Made by a program: the position numbers and the translations under genes
From: an uncultured Oscillospiraceae bacterium
GTDB lineage: Bacteria; Bacillota; Clostridia; Oscillospirales; Oscillospiraceae
Reading direction: 5' to 3'
Length of the DNA: 64,000 bases
Assembly: GCA_950075865.1 (NCBI GenBank)
Contig: CATMVA010000015.1
Span: forward strand, 1 to 64,000
In this document: positions 42,301 through 50,715 of the stretch, piece by piece
How positions within the stretch are numbered: the first letter of the stretch is position 1
How the letters are laid out: the number at the start of each line of letters is the position of its first letter
Notes under the pieces: model-generated
What the model saw: only the letters and a program-made list of their open reading frames with translations
Database searches by the model: none
Told to the model about the DNA's origin: nothing

Positions 42301-43287
42301 GTGGTAAAATATATCTGCAAACGGGTCCTGCGTGCCTTTGTGACCCTGTTCATTATCATCTCCATTCTCTTTTCCCTTCTGCGGCTCATGCCCATCGAGG
42401 GCTACTTTGAGAACTTCGACAAGGCCACCGAGGTGGAGGTCCAGGTCAAGCTCCAGACCCTGGGTCTCACCGACCCACTGCCCAAGCAGCTGACCCGCTT
42501 CTTCGGCCAGCTCCTCCACGGGGACCTGGGCACCTCCAACCGCTACCGCCAGGGGGTCTCCATCAACACCATCCTGGCCGACAAGATCCCCGTGTCCCTC
42601 CGGCTGGGCCTCATGTCCTTCTGCATTTCCCTGGCGGCCGGGCTCTTTCTGGGTATCCTCATGGCCCGGAGTACCCGGACCCGCTTTAAGATCGGCGACA
42701 AGCTGGGCACCGTTTTCATCGTCATTGTCCAGGCGGTGCCGGCAGCGGTCTACCACATCGTCCTCCAGTTTGCGGGCTCTCAGGGGGTTATCAACCTGAA
42801 ATGGCTGGGCGTCGACTGGTCTCTCAAGCTGCCCATGCTCTTTGACGCCAGCACTCCCCTGAGCTATGTCCTGCCCGTCATCTCCCTCTCCATCGGCTCC
42901 ACCGCCTACTACGCCATGTGGCTGCGGCGGTATATGGTGGACGAACACAACAAGGACTACGTAAAGCTGGCCCGGGCCAAGGGCGTTCCCGGGGGACAGA
43001 TCTCCCGGAAGCACGTTTTCCGCAACGCCATGATCCCACTGGTCCAGTACATCCCCGGCTCCATTCTGTCCACCCTGATGGGTTCCCTTTATGTGGAGAG
43101 CCTCTATTCGGTGCCCGGCATGGGCGGGCTTTTGGTCAACGCCATCCAAATCAAGGACAATACCCTGATCCAGGCCCTGGTGGTCATCTACGCCATCCTT
43201 TCCATCGCGGGCCTGCTCCTGGGCGACCTGCTCATGGCCCTGGTGGACCCCCGGATCAGTCTGACCGGAAAGGAGGACGCCCGCTGA
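42301..43287 (+). CDS. Oligopeptide ABC transporter permease (DppB/OppB type)
   Basis: A 328-residue inner-membrane protein with about six helices. The N-terminus KYICKRVLRAFVTLFIIISILFSLLRLMP is the usual first segment of DppB-type permeases; the ATPase-contact EAA loop reads KDYVKLARAKGVPGGQISRKHVFRNAMIP. The start is GTG 42301 after AAGGGAG. It pairs with the next gene, which overlaps its stop by 3 nt. Confidence 0.93.
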   Translation: MVKYICKRVLRAFVTLFIIISILFSLLRLMPIEGYFENFDKATEVEVQVKLQTLGLTDPLPKQLTRFFGQLLHGDLGTSNRYRQGVSINTILADKIPVSLRLGLMSFCISLAAGLFLGILMARSTRTRFKIGDKLGTVFIVIVQAVPAAVYHIVLQFAGSQGVINLKWLGVDWSLKLPMLFDASTPLSYVLPVISLSIGSTAYYAMWLRRYMVDEHNKDYVKLARAKGVPGGQISRKHVFRNAMIPLVQYIPGSILSTLMGSLYVESLYSVPGMGGLLVNAIQIKDNTLIQALVVIYAILSIAGLLLGDLLMALVDPRISLTGKEDAR

Positions 43288-44318
43288 TGAGACCCTTTCG
43301 CCGTCAGGCCGACGATGCACTGGGCGACAAGCTCAACGAAAAGCTGAAGCGTGACCTGGACCTCCAGAAGCGCCGGGAGGCCATGAGCGAGGCCGAGCTT
43401 TTCTCCTTCGCCGAATTCGACGCCGAGGAGGCCGAGCGTTCGGGCGCTTCGGACTACTCCTACTGGCGCTCCACCCTCCGGGCCTTCTTCCACAACAAGG
43501 CGGCGGTCTTTTTCCTCTGCCTCATGGTTGTGACCCTGCTCTTCACCTTCATCCAGCCCTACCTGCCGGGACAGAAGGACCCCCTTCTGATCCACAACAA
43601 CGAGTACGGCATCCCCCTGAACAATGTGCCTCCGGGGGAGGAGTTCTGGCTGGGCACCAACTCTATCGGCCAGGATCTGTGGGCCCGGCTGTGGTCAGGC
43701 ACCCGTACCAGCCTGCTTATCGGCATCGCCGTCACCCTGGTGGAGGCCGTGGTGGGCATCGTGGTGGGGGTGTTGTGGGGCTATGTCCGCAAGCTGGACC
43801 TTGTTCTCACTGAGCTCTATAACATCCTGGACAACATCCCCCAGACCCTGCTTCTTATCCTGCTTTCCCTGATTTTGAAGCCGGGCGTCGCCACCATCAT
43901 TTTCGCCCTATCCCTCACGGGCTGGCTGGGCATGGCCCGGTTTATCCGCAACCAGATCATCATTATCCGGGACCGGAACTACAACCTGGCCTCCCGGTGC
44001 CTGGGCTCTTCCACAGGGCGGATCATCACCAAAAACCTGCTGCCCTACCTGGTCAGCGTCATCACTATGCGTATGGCCCTGGCTATCCCCGGCGCCATCG
44101 GCAGCGAGGTCTTTGTGACCTACATTGGTATCGGCATCCCGGTGGACATCCCCTCTCTGGGCAACCTGATCAACACCGGACGGGCCCTGATGACCATGCC
44201 CGTCCTCCGGTACCAGCTCATTTTCCCGGTGGCCATCCTGGCAGTCATCACCATCTCCTTCTACATCATCGGCAGCGCTTTTGCTGACGCCGCCGATCCG
44301 AAAAACCATATCAATTAG
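43287..44318 (+). CDS. Oligopeptide ABC transporter permease (DppC/OppC type)
   Basis: A 343-residue permease. An unusually long cytoplasmic N-terminus (~75 residues, charged, with EKLKRDLDLQKRREAMSEAEL) precedes the first membrane segment FFLCLMVVTLLFTFI. The conserved DppC stretch LGTNSIGQDLWARLWSGTRTSLLIGI and the EAA loop NYNLASRCLGSSTGRIITKNLLP are clear. ATG 43287 overlaps the previous stop (TGATG). A 157-nt structured gap separates it from the ATPase genes. Confidence 0.93.
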   Translation: MRPFRRQADDALGDKLNEKLKRDLDLQKRREAMSEAELFSFAEFDAEEAERSGASDYSYWRSTLRAFFHNKAAVFFLCLMVVTLLFTFIQPYLPGQKDPLLIHNNEYGIPLNNVPPGEEFWLGTNSIGQDLWARLWSGTRTSLLIGIAVTLVEAVVGIVVGVLWGYVRKLDLVLTELYNILDNIPQTLLLILLSLILKPGVATIIFALSLTGWLGMARFIRNQIIIIRDRNYNLASRCLGSSTGRIITKNLLPYLVSVITMRMALAIPGAIGSEVFVTYIGIGIPVDIPSLGNLINTGRALMTMPVLRYQLIFPVAILAVITISFYIIGSAFADAADPKNHIN

Positions 44319-44327
44319 AAGCGCGGA

Positions 44328-44440
44328 GCAAGGGGGATGCGAGGAAGCTTGGACTGGAGCGAGGACGAGCGCAGGGCCGCAAGGCGGCCCGCAGACCAGT
44401 CCGAGTCGGAGGAAAAGCGGCCGAGCGACCATCCCCTTGC
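44328..44440 (+). repeat. Nested hairpin element between permease and ATPase genes
   Basis: Three stems sit one inside another: GCAAGGGG(G)ATG (44328-44339) with CATCCCCTTGC (44430-44440); GGACTGG (44351-44357) with CCAGTCC (44396-44402); GGGCCGC (44374-44380) with GCGGCCC (44384-44390). No T run follows, so it is not a standard terminator. It resembles a mobile palindromic repeat or an RNA processing/stability structure. The remaining gap carries only the ribosome site AAAGGAGGG. Confidence 0.65.
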
Positions 44441-44475
44441 GGAACGTGACAATGCCACCCAAAGGAGGGTTCCCC

Positions 44476-45522
44476 ATGACAAATAAAGAAACCATCCTCT
44501 CCTTTGAGGACCTGGAGATCCAATTCACCCTCCGGGGGCAGACCCTGAAAGCCATCCGGGGGGTCTCTCTGGACGTTCACCGGGGGGAGTCCCTGGCCAT
44601 CGTCGGCGAGTCCGGCTCGGGCAAGAGCGTCTTCACCAAGTCCTGCATGGGTCTGCTGGACGCCAACGGCTCCATCACCGCCGGCCACATCTGGTATGCC
44701 GGCCACGACCTGGCCCAGTATAAGACCGAGAAGGAATGGCTCACCATCCGGGGCCGGGAGATCGCCATGGTCATGCAGGACCCCATGACCTCCCTCAATC
44801 CCCTCAAGCGTATCGGCGACCAGATCACCGAGGCGGTGGTCCTCCACCAGGGCCTGAAGGGTGTTGAGGCCAAAGCTGCCGCCGTCAAGGCCTTGGAGGC
44901 CGTGGGTATCGACGACCCCGAGCGGCGGTACCGGCAGTACCCCCATGAGTTTTCCGGCGGCATGCGCCAGCGGGTGGTCATCGCCATCGCCGTGGCCTGC
45001 CGGCCCAAGATCCTCATTTGTGACGAGCCCACCACCGCCCTGGACGTGACCATCCAGGCCCAGATCCTGGACCTGATCAAGCGCCTCCAGAAGAAGCTGG
45101 AGCTCACCACCATCTACATCACCCACGACCTGGGGGTGGTGGCCAACGTGGCCGACCGCATCGCCGTCATGTACGCTGGGGACATCGTGGAGGTGGGTTC
45201 TTGTGATGAGGTCTTCTTCGACCCCCGCCACCCCTATACCTGGGCCCTCCTGTCCTCCCTGCCCCAGTTGGGGGTGAAGGGGGAGGAGCTCTACTCCATC
45301 CAGGGTACCCCCCCCAACCTGTTCCATGAAATCAAGGGGGACGCCTTCGCCTTCCGCAACCCCAAGGCCCTGAACATCGACTTTGTCCAGCGTCCCCCCT
45401 TCTTCGAGGTAAGCCCCACCCATAAGGCCCGGACCTGGCTTCTGGACCCCCGGGCCCCCAGGGTGGAGCCTCCCGAACACATCCGCCACCTGCGGGAGAT
45501 AGGAGGCTACGCCAATGGCTGA
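44476..45522 (+). CDS. Oligopeptide ABC transporter ATPase (DppD/OppD type)
   Basis: A 348-residue ATPase. Walker [10 protein letters not shown]-loop [12 protein letters not shown], signature FSGGMRQRV, Walker [13 protein letters not shown] and H-loop ITHDLGV are intact. The C-terminal oligopeptide-transporter extension ([13 protein letters not shown]... with GTPPNL) is present. It normally also carries cysteines for an iron-sulphur cluster; these are not evident here. ATG 44476 has an AAAGGAGG site. The stop overlaps the next start by 8 nt. Confidence 0.94.
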   Translation: MTNKETILSFEDLEIQFTLRGQTLKAIRGVSLDVHRGESLAIVGESGSGKSVFTKSCMGLLDANGSITAGHIWYAGHDLAQYKTEKEWLTIRGREIAMVMQDPMTSLNPLKRIGDQITEAVVLHQGLKGVEAKAAAVKALEAVGIDDPERRYRQYPHEFSGGMRQRVVIAIAVACRPKILICDEPTTALDVTIQAQILDLIKRLQKKLELTTIYITHDLGVVANVADRIAVMYAGDIVEVGSCDEVFFDPRHPYTWALLSSLPQLGVKGEELYSIQGTPPNLFHEIKGDAFAFRNPKALNIDFVQRPPFFEVSPTHKARTWLLDPRAPRVEPPEHIRHLREIGGYANG

Positions 45523-46453
45523 GAGAGAGAAGCTGCTGGAGGTCTCCGACCTGCGGGTCACCTTCGGCTCCCGCCGCCGCCCCTTTACCGCTGTGGACGG
45601 CGTCTCCTTTGACATTTACAAGGGGGAGACCTTCGGCCTGGTTGGGGAGTCGGGCTCGGGCAAGACCACCATCGGCCGGGCCATCATTCGGGTCAACCCG
45701 GTGTCAGGCGGCACGGTGAAGTATAAGGGGGAGACCATCTCAGGCCGTGTGAGCCGGGAGACCGACCGCATGGTCATCCGCAATATCCAGATGATCTTCC
45801 AGGACCCCATGGACTCCCTCAACGAGCGGGCCAAGGTGGACTATATCGTTTCCGAGGGGCTCTACGCCATCGACAAACACATCCCCAAGGCCGAGCGGGA
45901 GGAGAAGGTGGCCCGCGCCCTCACAGCCGTGGGCCTGCTCCCTGAGTTCGCCTCCCGGTTTCCCCATGAGTTCTCCGGCGGCCAGCGCCAGCGCATCGGC
46001 ATCGCCCGGGCCCTGGTCATGGAGCCCCAGTTCATCATCGCCGACGAGCCCATCTCGGCCCTGGACGTGTCCATCCGGGCCCAGGTGCTGAACCTGATGG
46101 CCCAGATCCAGAAGGAACGGGGCCTGACCTACCTCTTCATCGCCCACGACCTCAGTGTGGTCCGTTACATCTCGGACCGGGTCGGGGTCATCTACCGGGG
46201 CAAGCTCATGGAGCTGGCTGGGTCAGAGCAGCTCTTCGCCCACCCCCTCCACCCCTATACCCAGGCTCTCCTGTCGGCCATCCCCATGCCCAACCCCGAG
46301 CTGGAGCGGAACAAAAAATTAGTGGTCTACGACCCCGCCATGCACCAATACAGTGAATCAGATCCCCCCCAGTGGGCAGAATTGGAACCGGGCCACTTCG
46401 TCCGGGGCAGCCGGCGGGAGTTGGACGGATACCGCAAACTGCTGGAGAAGTAA
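45515..46453 (+). CDS. Oligopeptide ABC transporter ATPase (DppF/OppF type)
   Basis: A 312-residue second ATPase with Walker [11 protein letters not shown]-loop [11 protein letters not shown], signature [15 protein letters not shown], Walker [13 protein letters not shown] and H-loop IAHDLSV. The C-terminal [15 protein letters not shown] typical of OppF follows. Together with the preceding gene it forms the heterodimeric motor. B. subtilis ykfD, in the murein-peptide operon ykfABCD, is the same class. Confidence 0.94.
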   Translation: MAEREKLLEVSDLRVTFGSRRRPFTAVDGVSFDIYKGETFGLVGESGSGKTTIGRAIIRVNPVSGGTVKYKGETISGRVSRETDRMVIRNIQMIFQDPMDSLNERAKVDYIVSEGLYAIDKHIPKAEREEKVARALTAVGLLPEFASRFPHEFSGGQRQRIGIARALVMEPQFIIADEPISALDVSIRAQVLNLMAQIQKERGLTYLFIAHDLSVVRYISDRVGVIYRGKLMELAGSEQLFAHPLHPYTQALLSAIPMPNPELERNKKLVVYDPAMHQYSESDPPQWAELEPGHFVRGSRRELDGYRKLLEK

Positions 46454-46621
46454 TTTCCCTCACTGCTCTTCGTCCTTGCCCCTCGTAGGGCGCGGCGTCC
46501 CAGATGCGCCGCATCCTTTATTCTTCGCAGGGGGGTGTCCTCAGCCGCCCGGTACAGCCCCCCCCGCAGGGGCCGATGGAGACATCGGCCCCTAAACATT
46601 TACCATGTGAGGCGATTGATT
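46454..46621 (+). repeat. Intergenic palindromes between dppF and the LD-carboxypeptidase
   Basis: A perfect 11-bp stem AGGGGCCGATG (46568-46578) with CATCGGCCCCT (46583-46593), loop GAGA, plus weaker GC-rich pairs near 46490-46510 and 46530-46565. No T runs and no ORF of its own. Such short palindromes recur between genes in this window. The downstream gene has a GAGGCG site. Confidence 0.6.
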
Positions 46622-47533
46622 ATGGCACAACCTTCCCTTTATCCCGGCGCCCGTGTGGCCCTCCTCTGCATCTCCTCGGCGGTGCCGGAGGACCGCCTGG
46701 AGACTGCCTTGGCCGCTGTCCGGGCCTTGGGCCTGGAGCCGGTCCTGTATCCCTCTTGCTATTATGAGAACCGTCACGGCTACTTTGCCGCCGACGATGC
46801 CCAGCGGGCCAAGGATCTCCAGGATGCCTTTGCCGCCCCCTCCATCCAGGGCATCCTCTCTATCCGGGGGGGCTACGGCGCTCACCGGCTCATGGGTCTT
46901 CTGGACCTGCGGGAGATCGCCCGGCACCCCAAGGTATTCTGCGGCTACTCAGACGTTACCGCCCTCCACATCGCCCTGAACCAGTGCTGCCGCATGGTCA
47001 CCTTCCACACCCCCATGCCCTCCACCGAGTGGTACAAGGGCCTGGACGAGTTCACCCTGACCTACCTCCGCCGTGCCCTCTTCGGGGCTCTCACCGGCCC
47101 CATGCCCCTGGGGGATAAGACCGAGACCCTCCAGGGCGGTCGGGCCAAGGGCCCCCTCTGCGGCGGCAATCTGTCCCTTGTCTGCGACAGCCTGGGCACC
47201 CCCTGGGAGATCGACACCCGGGGGAAAATTTTGTTCCTGGAGGACGTGGGGGAGAAGACCTACCGGGTGGACGCCATGCTCACCCAGCTCCGCAACGCCG
47301 GGAAATTCGAGGACTGCGCCGGTATCCTCCTGGGCTACTGGACCGACTGCGACCCGGAGTACCCCGAAAAGACCCTCTGGCTCCCTGACATCATCCGGGA
47401 GCTTCTGGTCCCCACCGGTAAGCCCATCCTTTCCGGCCTGCCCTGCGGCCATTCCATGCCCACCATGTCCCTCCCCCTGGGGGCCACGGCGGTCATGGAT
47501 GCCGATACCAAAACCCTGGAGGTATGTTGCTGA
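46622..47533 (+). CDS. ldcA: Murein peptide LD-carboxypeptidase
   Basis: A 303-residue serine peptidase of family S66 (LdcA/YkfA), which removes the terminal D-Ala from murein tetrapeptide. The nucleophile is Ser110 in CGYSDVTAL; the segment ILSIRGGYGAHRLM precedes it, ILFLEDVGEKTYRVD carries the catalytic Glu, and GLPCGHSMPTMSLPLG the His. It has no signal peptide, so it acts in the cytoplasm on imported peptides. It ends in a TGATG overlap with the endopeptidase gene. The placement after an Opp transporter matches ykfA. Confidence 0.95.
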   Translation: MAQPSLYPGARVALLCISSAVPEDRLETALAAVRALGLEPVLYPSCYYENRHGYFAADDAQRAKDLQDAFAAPSIQGILSIRGGYGAHRLMGLLDLREIARHPKVFCGYSDVTALHIALNQCCRMVTFHTPMPSTEWYKGLDEFTLTYLRRALFGALTGPMPLGDKTETLQGGRAKGPLCGGNLSLVCDSLGTPWEIDTRGKILFLEDVGEKTYRVDAMLTQLRNAGKFEDCAGILLGYWTDCDPEYPEKTLWLPDIIRELLVPTGKPILSGLPCGHSMPTMSLPLGATAVMDADTKTLEVCC

Positions 47534-48348
47534 TGAAAGCCATCGTCAACGCCCCCATCTGCCCCCTCATGTCCCGGCCCCGTCCCGACTGCGAGAAGGC
47601 CGACGAGGCCCTTTACGGCATGGTGGTGGAGGTGCTGGAGGAGACCACCCCGGATTTCTGGAAGGTCCGCACCCACTACCGCTACGAGGGCTACGCTCCG
47701 GTGAAAAACCTGCTCACCGACCCCGCCCGGGTCCGCGCCTGGGAGGGGTTGGCGCCCTGCCACACCCCCTGGAGCAAAAATTTCATCGACGTGATGGCAG
47801 AACCCAAGTACCGCTCCTGGCCCCTCATCACCCTGCCCCGGGGCGCCCTGATCTCCTGCGGTGGGCATGAGGATGGCTGGACCACGGTCACCCTGGCCGA
47901 CGGGCGGACGGGCTACACCCGCTCCAGTTGGGTGGCGGTGGAAGAATTCACCTCCGGTTTGACCGAGGATGAACGCCGCCAACGGCTCTGCGATACAGCG
48001 AAGCTCTACGCCGGGACCCATTACCGCTGGGGCGGCAAGTCCCCCGCAGGCATCGACTGCTCGGGGCTGGTGTCCATGAGCTATCTCTTAAACGGCATCA
48101 TTATCTACCGGGACGCCAAGATCATGGAGGGCTTCCCCATCCGGGAGATCCCCCGGGAGCAGATGAAGCCCGCCGACCTCCTCCTGTTCCCCGGCCATGT
48201 GGCCCTTTATCTGGGGAAGGGAATGTACATCCACTCCACCGGCAAGGCCGGAGCCGACGGGGTCACCCTAAACTCCCTGGACCCCACCCACCCCGACTAC
48301 CGGGAGGACCTGGCCCAAAAGCTCACCGCCGTGGGCACCTATTTTTAA
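47533..48348 (+). CDS. Cytoplasmic NlpC/P60 endopeptidase, YkfC-like
   Basis: A 271-residue cysteine peptidase with two N-terminal SH3-like domains (about residues 1-62 and 75-138) and a C-terminal NlpC/P60 domain: Cys176 (GIDCSGLVSMSY), His222 (FPGHVALYLG) and His234 (YIHSTG). YkfC of this layout cuts the gamma-D-Glu-diaminopimelate bond and needs a free L-Ala N-terminus. There is no signal peptide, unlike wall-lytic NlpC/P60 proteins, so it works inside the cell. ATG 47533 (one base shared with the ldcA stop) is better spaced from GGAGG than the ATG three codons upstream. Last gene of the operon. Confidence 0.92.
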   Translation: MKAIVNAPICPLMSRPRPDCEKADEALYGMVVEVLEETTPDFWKVRTHYRYEGYAPVKNLLTDPARVRAWEGLAPCHTPWSKNFIDVMAEPKYRSWPLITLPRGALISCGGHEDGWTTVTLADGRTGYTRSSWVAVEEFTSGLTEDERRQRLCDTAKLYAGTHYRWGGKSPAGIDCSGLVSMSYLLNGIIIYRDAKIMEGFPIREIPREQMKPADLLLFPGHVALYLGKGMYIHSTGKAGADGVTLNSLDPTHPDYREDLAQKLTAVGTYF

Positions 48349-48355
48349 ACAGCAA

Positions 48356-48388
48356 AAGGCCGGGAGAATTCTCCCGGCCTTCTTTTTT
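48356..48388. terminator. Terminator of the murein-peptide operon
   Basis: A perfect 13-bp palindrome AAGGCCGGGAGAA/TTCTCCCGGCCTT, C, then TTTTTT. Convergent with the symporter gene. Confidence 0.92.
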
Positions 48389-48392
48389 GTCC

Positions 48393-49565
48393 TTATTCCG
48401 CCCCCAGCCCGTGCTTCTCGGCGTACCCCGTGAGGATCAAGGTCAGCGCCCCGTCTCCGGTGACGTTGCAGGCGGTGCCGAAGCTGTCCTGGAGGGCGAA
48501 AACGGCCAAAACCAAGGCCTGCCCGGCGGCGTCAAAGCCCAGCACCCCTGAAATGAGGCCCAAGGAGGCCACCACCGTGCCCCCGGGTACCCCCGGCGCC
48601 CCGATGGCGAAGACCCCCAGCAGCAGGCAGAACAGCACCATGGTCCCCACCGGGGGCAGGGTGCCGTAGAGCACCTTGGAGACGATCATGACAAAGAAGG
48701 TCTCGGTGAGGACCGAGCCGCACAGGTGGATGTTGGCGAAGAGGGGGACCCCGAAATCCACCATGTCCCGCCGCAGCACCGGGCTCCTCCGGGCGCAGTC
48801 CAGAGCCACGGCCAACGTGGCCGCCGAGGACATGGTGCCCACCGCCGTCAGGTAGGCCGGGCCGTAATATTTGACGACTTCAAGGGGATTCTTCCCCGCG
48901 TAGGTCCCCGCCAGGCTGTAGAGCAGAGCCATCCACAGGAAATGCCCTGCCATGACCAGCAGGATGACCAGCAGGAAGACCGGCGCCTGCCGGGTGATGG
49001 AGCCCTCCCAGGCAAGGCCGCAGAAGGTGGCGGCGATGAAGAAGGGCAGGATGGGGATGACCACCCGCTTGACGACGGAGAGGACGATGGCCTGGAATTC
49101 CTCCAGCAGGGTGGTGGTGGCCGAGGACCGGGTCCATACGGCCGCAAGACCCAGAAGGATGGAGAACACCAGGGCCGACATCACGGGCATGATCTGGGGA
49201 ATGTCAAGCTGGAACACCAGGCCGGGCAGCTCCCGCAGACCCTCCGGGTCGGAGATGATGGACAGCCGGGGGATGAGCCCGTAGCCCACCCCGGCCGAGA
49301 AGAAGGCGGCTCCGATGGAGGACACGTAGGCCAGCAGGACAGCCACCCCCAGCATCCGGGTGGCCGAGTTCCCCAGCCGGGTGATGGAGGGAGCGATAAA
49401 GCCGATGACGATGAGGGGCACACAGAAGGTGATGACCTGCCCCAGGATATACTTGGCCGTCACCACCACGCCCATGGCGCTCTCGGGCAAAACCAGCCCC
49501 AGCAGGACCCCGGCGGCAATGGCCACCGCCAGCCTGGCCGGCAGGCTGGACAGAAGCTTTTTCAT
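48393..49565 (-). CDS. Dicarboxylate/amino acid:cation symporter
   Basis: A 390-residue DAACS-family (GltP/SstT class) sodium- or proton-coupled transporter with eight predicted membrane helices. The family features are an N-terminal GVLLGLVLPES, the serine-rich re-entrant loop GTMSSAATLAVAL (normally SSSAT), then GVPLFANIHLCGSVLTETFF, a second loop GAPGVPGGTVVASLG and VTGDGALTLILTG near the end. Substrates in the family are Glu, Asp, Ser/Thr or C4 dicarboxylates. Its Shine-Dalgarno lies within a hairpin arm. Confidence 0.93.
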   Translation of the reverse strand: MKKLLSSLPARLAVAIAAGVLLGLVLPESAMGVVVTAKYILGQVITFCVPLIVIGFIAPSITRLGNSATRMLGVAVLLAYVSSIGAAFFSAGVGYGLIPRLSIISDPEGLRELPGLVFQLDIPQIMPVMSALVFSILLGLAAVWTRSSATTTLLEEFQAIVLSVVKRVVIPILPFFIAATFCGLAWEGSITRQAPVFLLVILLVMAGHFLWMALLYSLAGTYAGKNPLEVVKYYGPAYLTAVGTMSSAATLAVALDCARRSPVLRRDMVDFGVPLFANIHLCGSVLTETFFVMIVSKVLYGTLPPVGTMVLFCLLLGVFAIGAPGVPGGTVVASLGLISGVLGFDAAGQALVLAVFALQDSFGTACNVTGDGALTLILTGYAEKHGLGAE

Positions 49566-49614
49566 AAAAAGACCTCCCTCTCACATATGGATAGCCCAAT
49601 ATATGAGAGGGAGG
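49566..49614 (-). promoter_or_regulatory. Hairpin covering the symporter Shine-Dalgarno
   Basis: An 11-bp perfect stem: CCTCCCTCTCA (plus 49573-49583) with TGAGAGGGAGG (49604-49614). On the minus strand the 3' arm is the GAGGGAGG ribosome site, followed by TCTTTTT and the ATG. It could block translation initiation or, because of the T run, end transcripts arriving from the small operon upstream. Confidence 0.6.
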
Positions 49615-49633
49615 AAGAAGGGGTGAAAGGATC

Positions 49634-50098
49634 TTACAGCCTTCTGGAGAGAATGACGTCTGCCAAAAGGAAGGCCACCGAGTAGAGGACCATGACCCCC
49701 AGCAGGGCGTAGAAGGCGGCAAAGCTGAAGGGGAGGACCACAAAGAGGGCGGCAGCCACGGTGAAGAAGGTGACCACCCCGGCCAGGCGGAAGGATTCGT
49801 TGACGATCTGCTTTTCCCGTTCGTCGGTCTCCTTGATGCGGGCCTTTTTCAGGGCTTCCGGGTGGCCCAGGAGATAGGTGGCGCGGACCAGCAGGATCAC
49901 GGCCCCCAGGGTGATGCCGGTGGCCGCCCCCATGTAGAAGCCCTGGATGAACTCGGGGATGGTTTCATTGCCATTGACCAGAAGAAGGAAACAGACAAGC
50001 CCGGTGATCCCCACCGCCAGCATGCCGAAGGCGAAGAGCCGACGGCGGCGGAGGGACTTTTCAAAGTCGTCCGAGCTGAAAAGGAATTTTGCCAGCAT
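49634..50098 (-). CDS. Small integral membrane protein (hypothetical)
   Basis: A 154-residue protein with four predicted membrane segments (FAFGMLAVGITGLVCFLLLV; MGAATGITLGAVILLV; LAGVVTFFTVAAALFVVLPF; FAAFYALLGVMVLYSVAFLL) and a cytoplasmic basic N-terminus with RRRR. A loop ARIKETDEREKQIVNES precedes helix 3, a feature of DUF2178-like membrane proteins that travel with small XRE regulators. No function known. Last gene of a three-gene minus-strand operon. Confidence 0.8.
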   Translation of the reverse strand: MLAKFLFSSDDFEKSLRRRRLFAFGMLAVGITGLVCFLLLVNGNETIPEFIQGFYMGAATGITLGAVILLVRATYLLGHPEALKKARIKETDEREKQIVNESFRLAGVVTFFTVAAALFVVLPFSFAAFYALLGVMVLYSVAFLLADVILSRRL

Positions 50099-50104
50099 AG
50101 GGCG

Positions 50105-50347
50105 TTACCTCCCGAAAAGAGTATTTTTGAAATTTTGGAGCTTTTCCAGCTTCTCCGGGCCCAGGAACCCGACGATAAGCCCCCACAGCATCAGAGCGGC
50201 CGCCGCACCCCCCACAAAGTGCCAGAACCAGTGAGGGAGGTGGAGATGCTCCCGGAGCCATATTTCCGTGTCGGTATGGATGATCAGCTGCCGCACCAGG
50301 TTCAGCAGCAGCCCGGCGGCCAGAGGCAGGGGAAAGTCAGACTTCAT
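50105..50347 (-). CDS. Small membrane protein (hypothetical)
   Basis: An 80-residue protein with two membrane segments (PLPLAAGLLLNLVRQLII; FVGGAAAALMLWGLIVGFLG) and a short basic end. Overlaps the XRE gene by 4 nt. Not recognised. Confidence 0.75.
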   Translation of the reverse strand: MKSDFPLPLAAGLLLNLVRQLIIHTDTEIWLREHLHLPHWFWHFVGGAAAALMLWGLIVGFLGPEKLEKLQNFKNTLFGR

Positions 50348-50547
50348 TTGGGTTCCTCCTCAAACAGAAATACGTCCTCGATGGTCAAATCAAAGTATTG
50401 GGCGATCTTGTGGGCCAGCAGCAGCGAGGCGTTGTACCGGCCGCTCTCCAGGGAGATAATGGTCTGCCGGGTGACCTCCAGGGCATCGGCCAGCTCGGCC
50501 TGGGAGAGCTTTTGGGCCCTCCGCAGCTCGGCAATTCGATTTATCAA
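50344..50547 (-). CDS. Short XRE-family regulator
   Basis: A 67-residue Cro/CI-like DNA-binding protein that consists almost only of the helix-turn-helix: RIAELRRAQKLSQAELADALEV then RQTIISLESGRYNASLLLAHKIA and a short acidic end. It starts at TTG 50547 behind an ideal AAAGGAGGT site; a reading from 50586 would overlap the operator. Such regulators typically repress their own operon with small membrane proteins. The palindrome at 50576-50591 is the likely target. Confidence 0.9.
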   Translation of the reverse strand: MINRIAELRRAQKLSQAELADALEVTRQTIISLESGRYNASLLLAHKIAQYFDLTIEDVFLFEEEPK

Positions 50548-50575
50548 ACGATGACCTCCTTTGCCAAGAGAAAAT

Positions 50576-50626
50576 GTAAAGCTCACTTTACGTTCTCAGT
50601 ATAGCAGGCATTCCATTGAATGTCAA
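50576..50626 (-). promoter_or_regulatory. Promoter and operator of the XRE/membrane-protein operon
   Basis: On the minus strand TTGACA (50626-50621), 17-nt spacer, TATACT (50603-50598). Just downstream lies GTAAAG-N4-CTTTAC (50591-50576), a 6-4-6 palindrome spanning the expected start of transcription, well placed for autorepression. Confidence 0.8.
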
Positions 50627-50654
50627 GGGTGTTTTACATTTTTTGCAAAAAAGA

Positions 50655-50709
50655 GGACAGAGGGACGGTTCTTACTGTCGAGATGACAGAAGAACCGTCC
50701 CTACTGTCC
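50655..50709. repeat. GGACAG...CTGTCC interspersed hairpin
   Basis: A long imperfect inverted repeat: GGACAG-A-GGGACGGTTCTT on one side, AAGAACCGTCCC-TA-CTGTCC on the other, with CTGTC/GACAG inside. The GGGACGGTTCTT unit resembles short repeats found widely in Firmicutes genomes. Noncoding. Confidence 0.65.
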
Positions 50710-50715
50710 ATTCCG

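Noticed and set aside
50105-50547. XRE gene plus small protein as a toxin-antitoxin pair
   Set aside because: The partners are two membrane proteins, one with four helices, and no toxin fold is seen; autoregulated membrane operon is simpler.
50655-50709. Possible CRISPR repeat
   Set aside because: A single inverted repeat without a series of spaced copies; no cas genes anywhere in the window.
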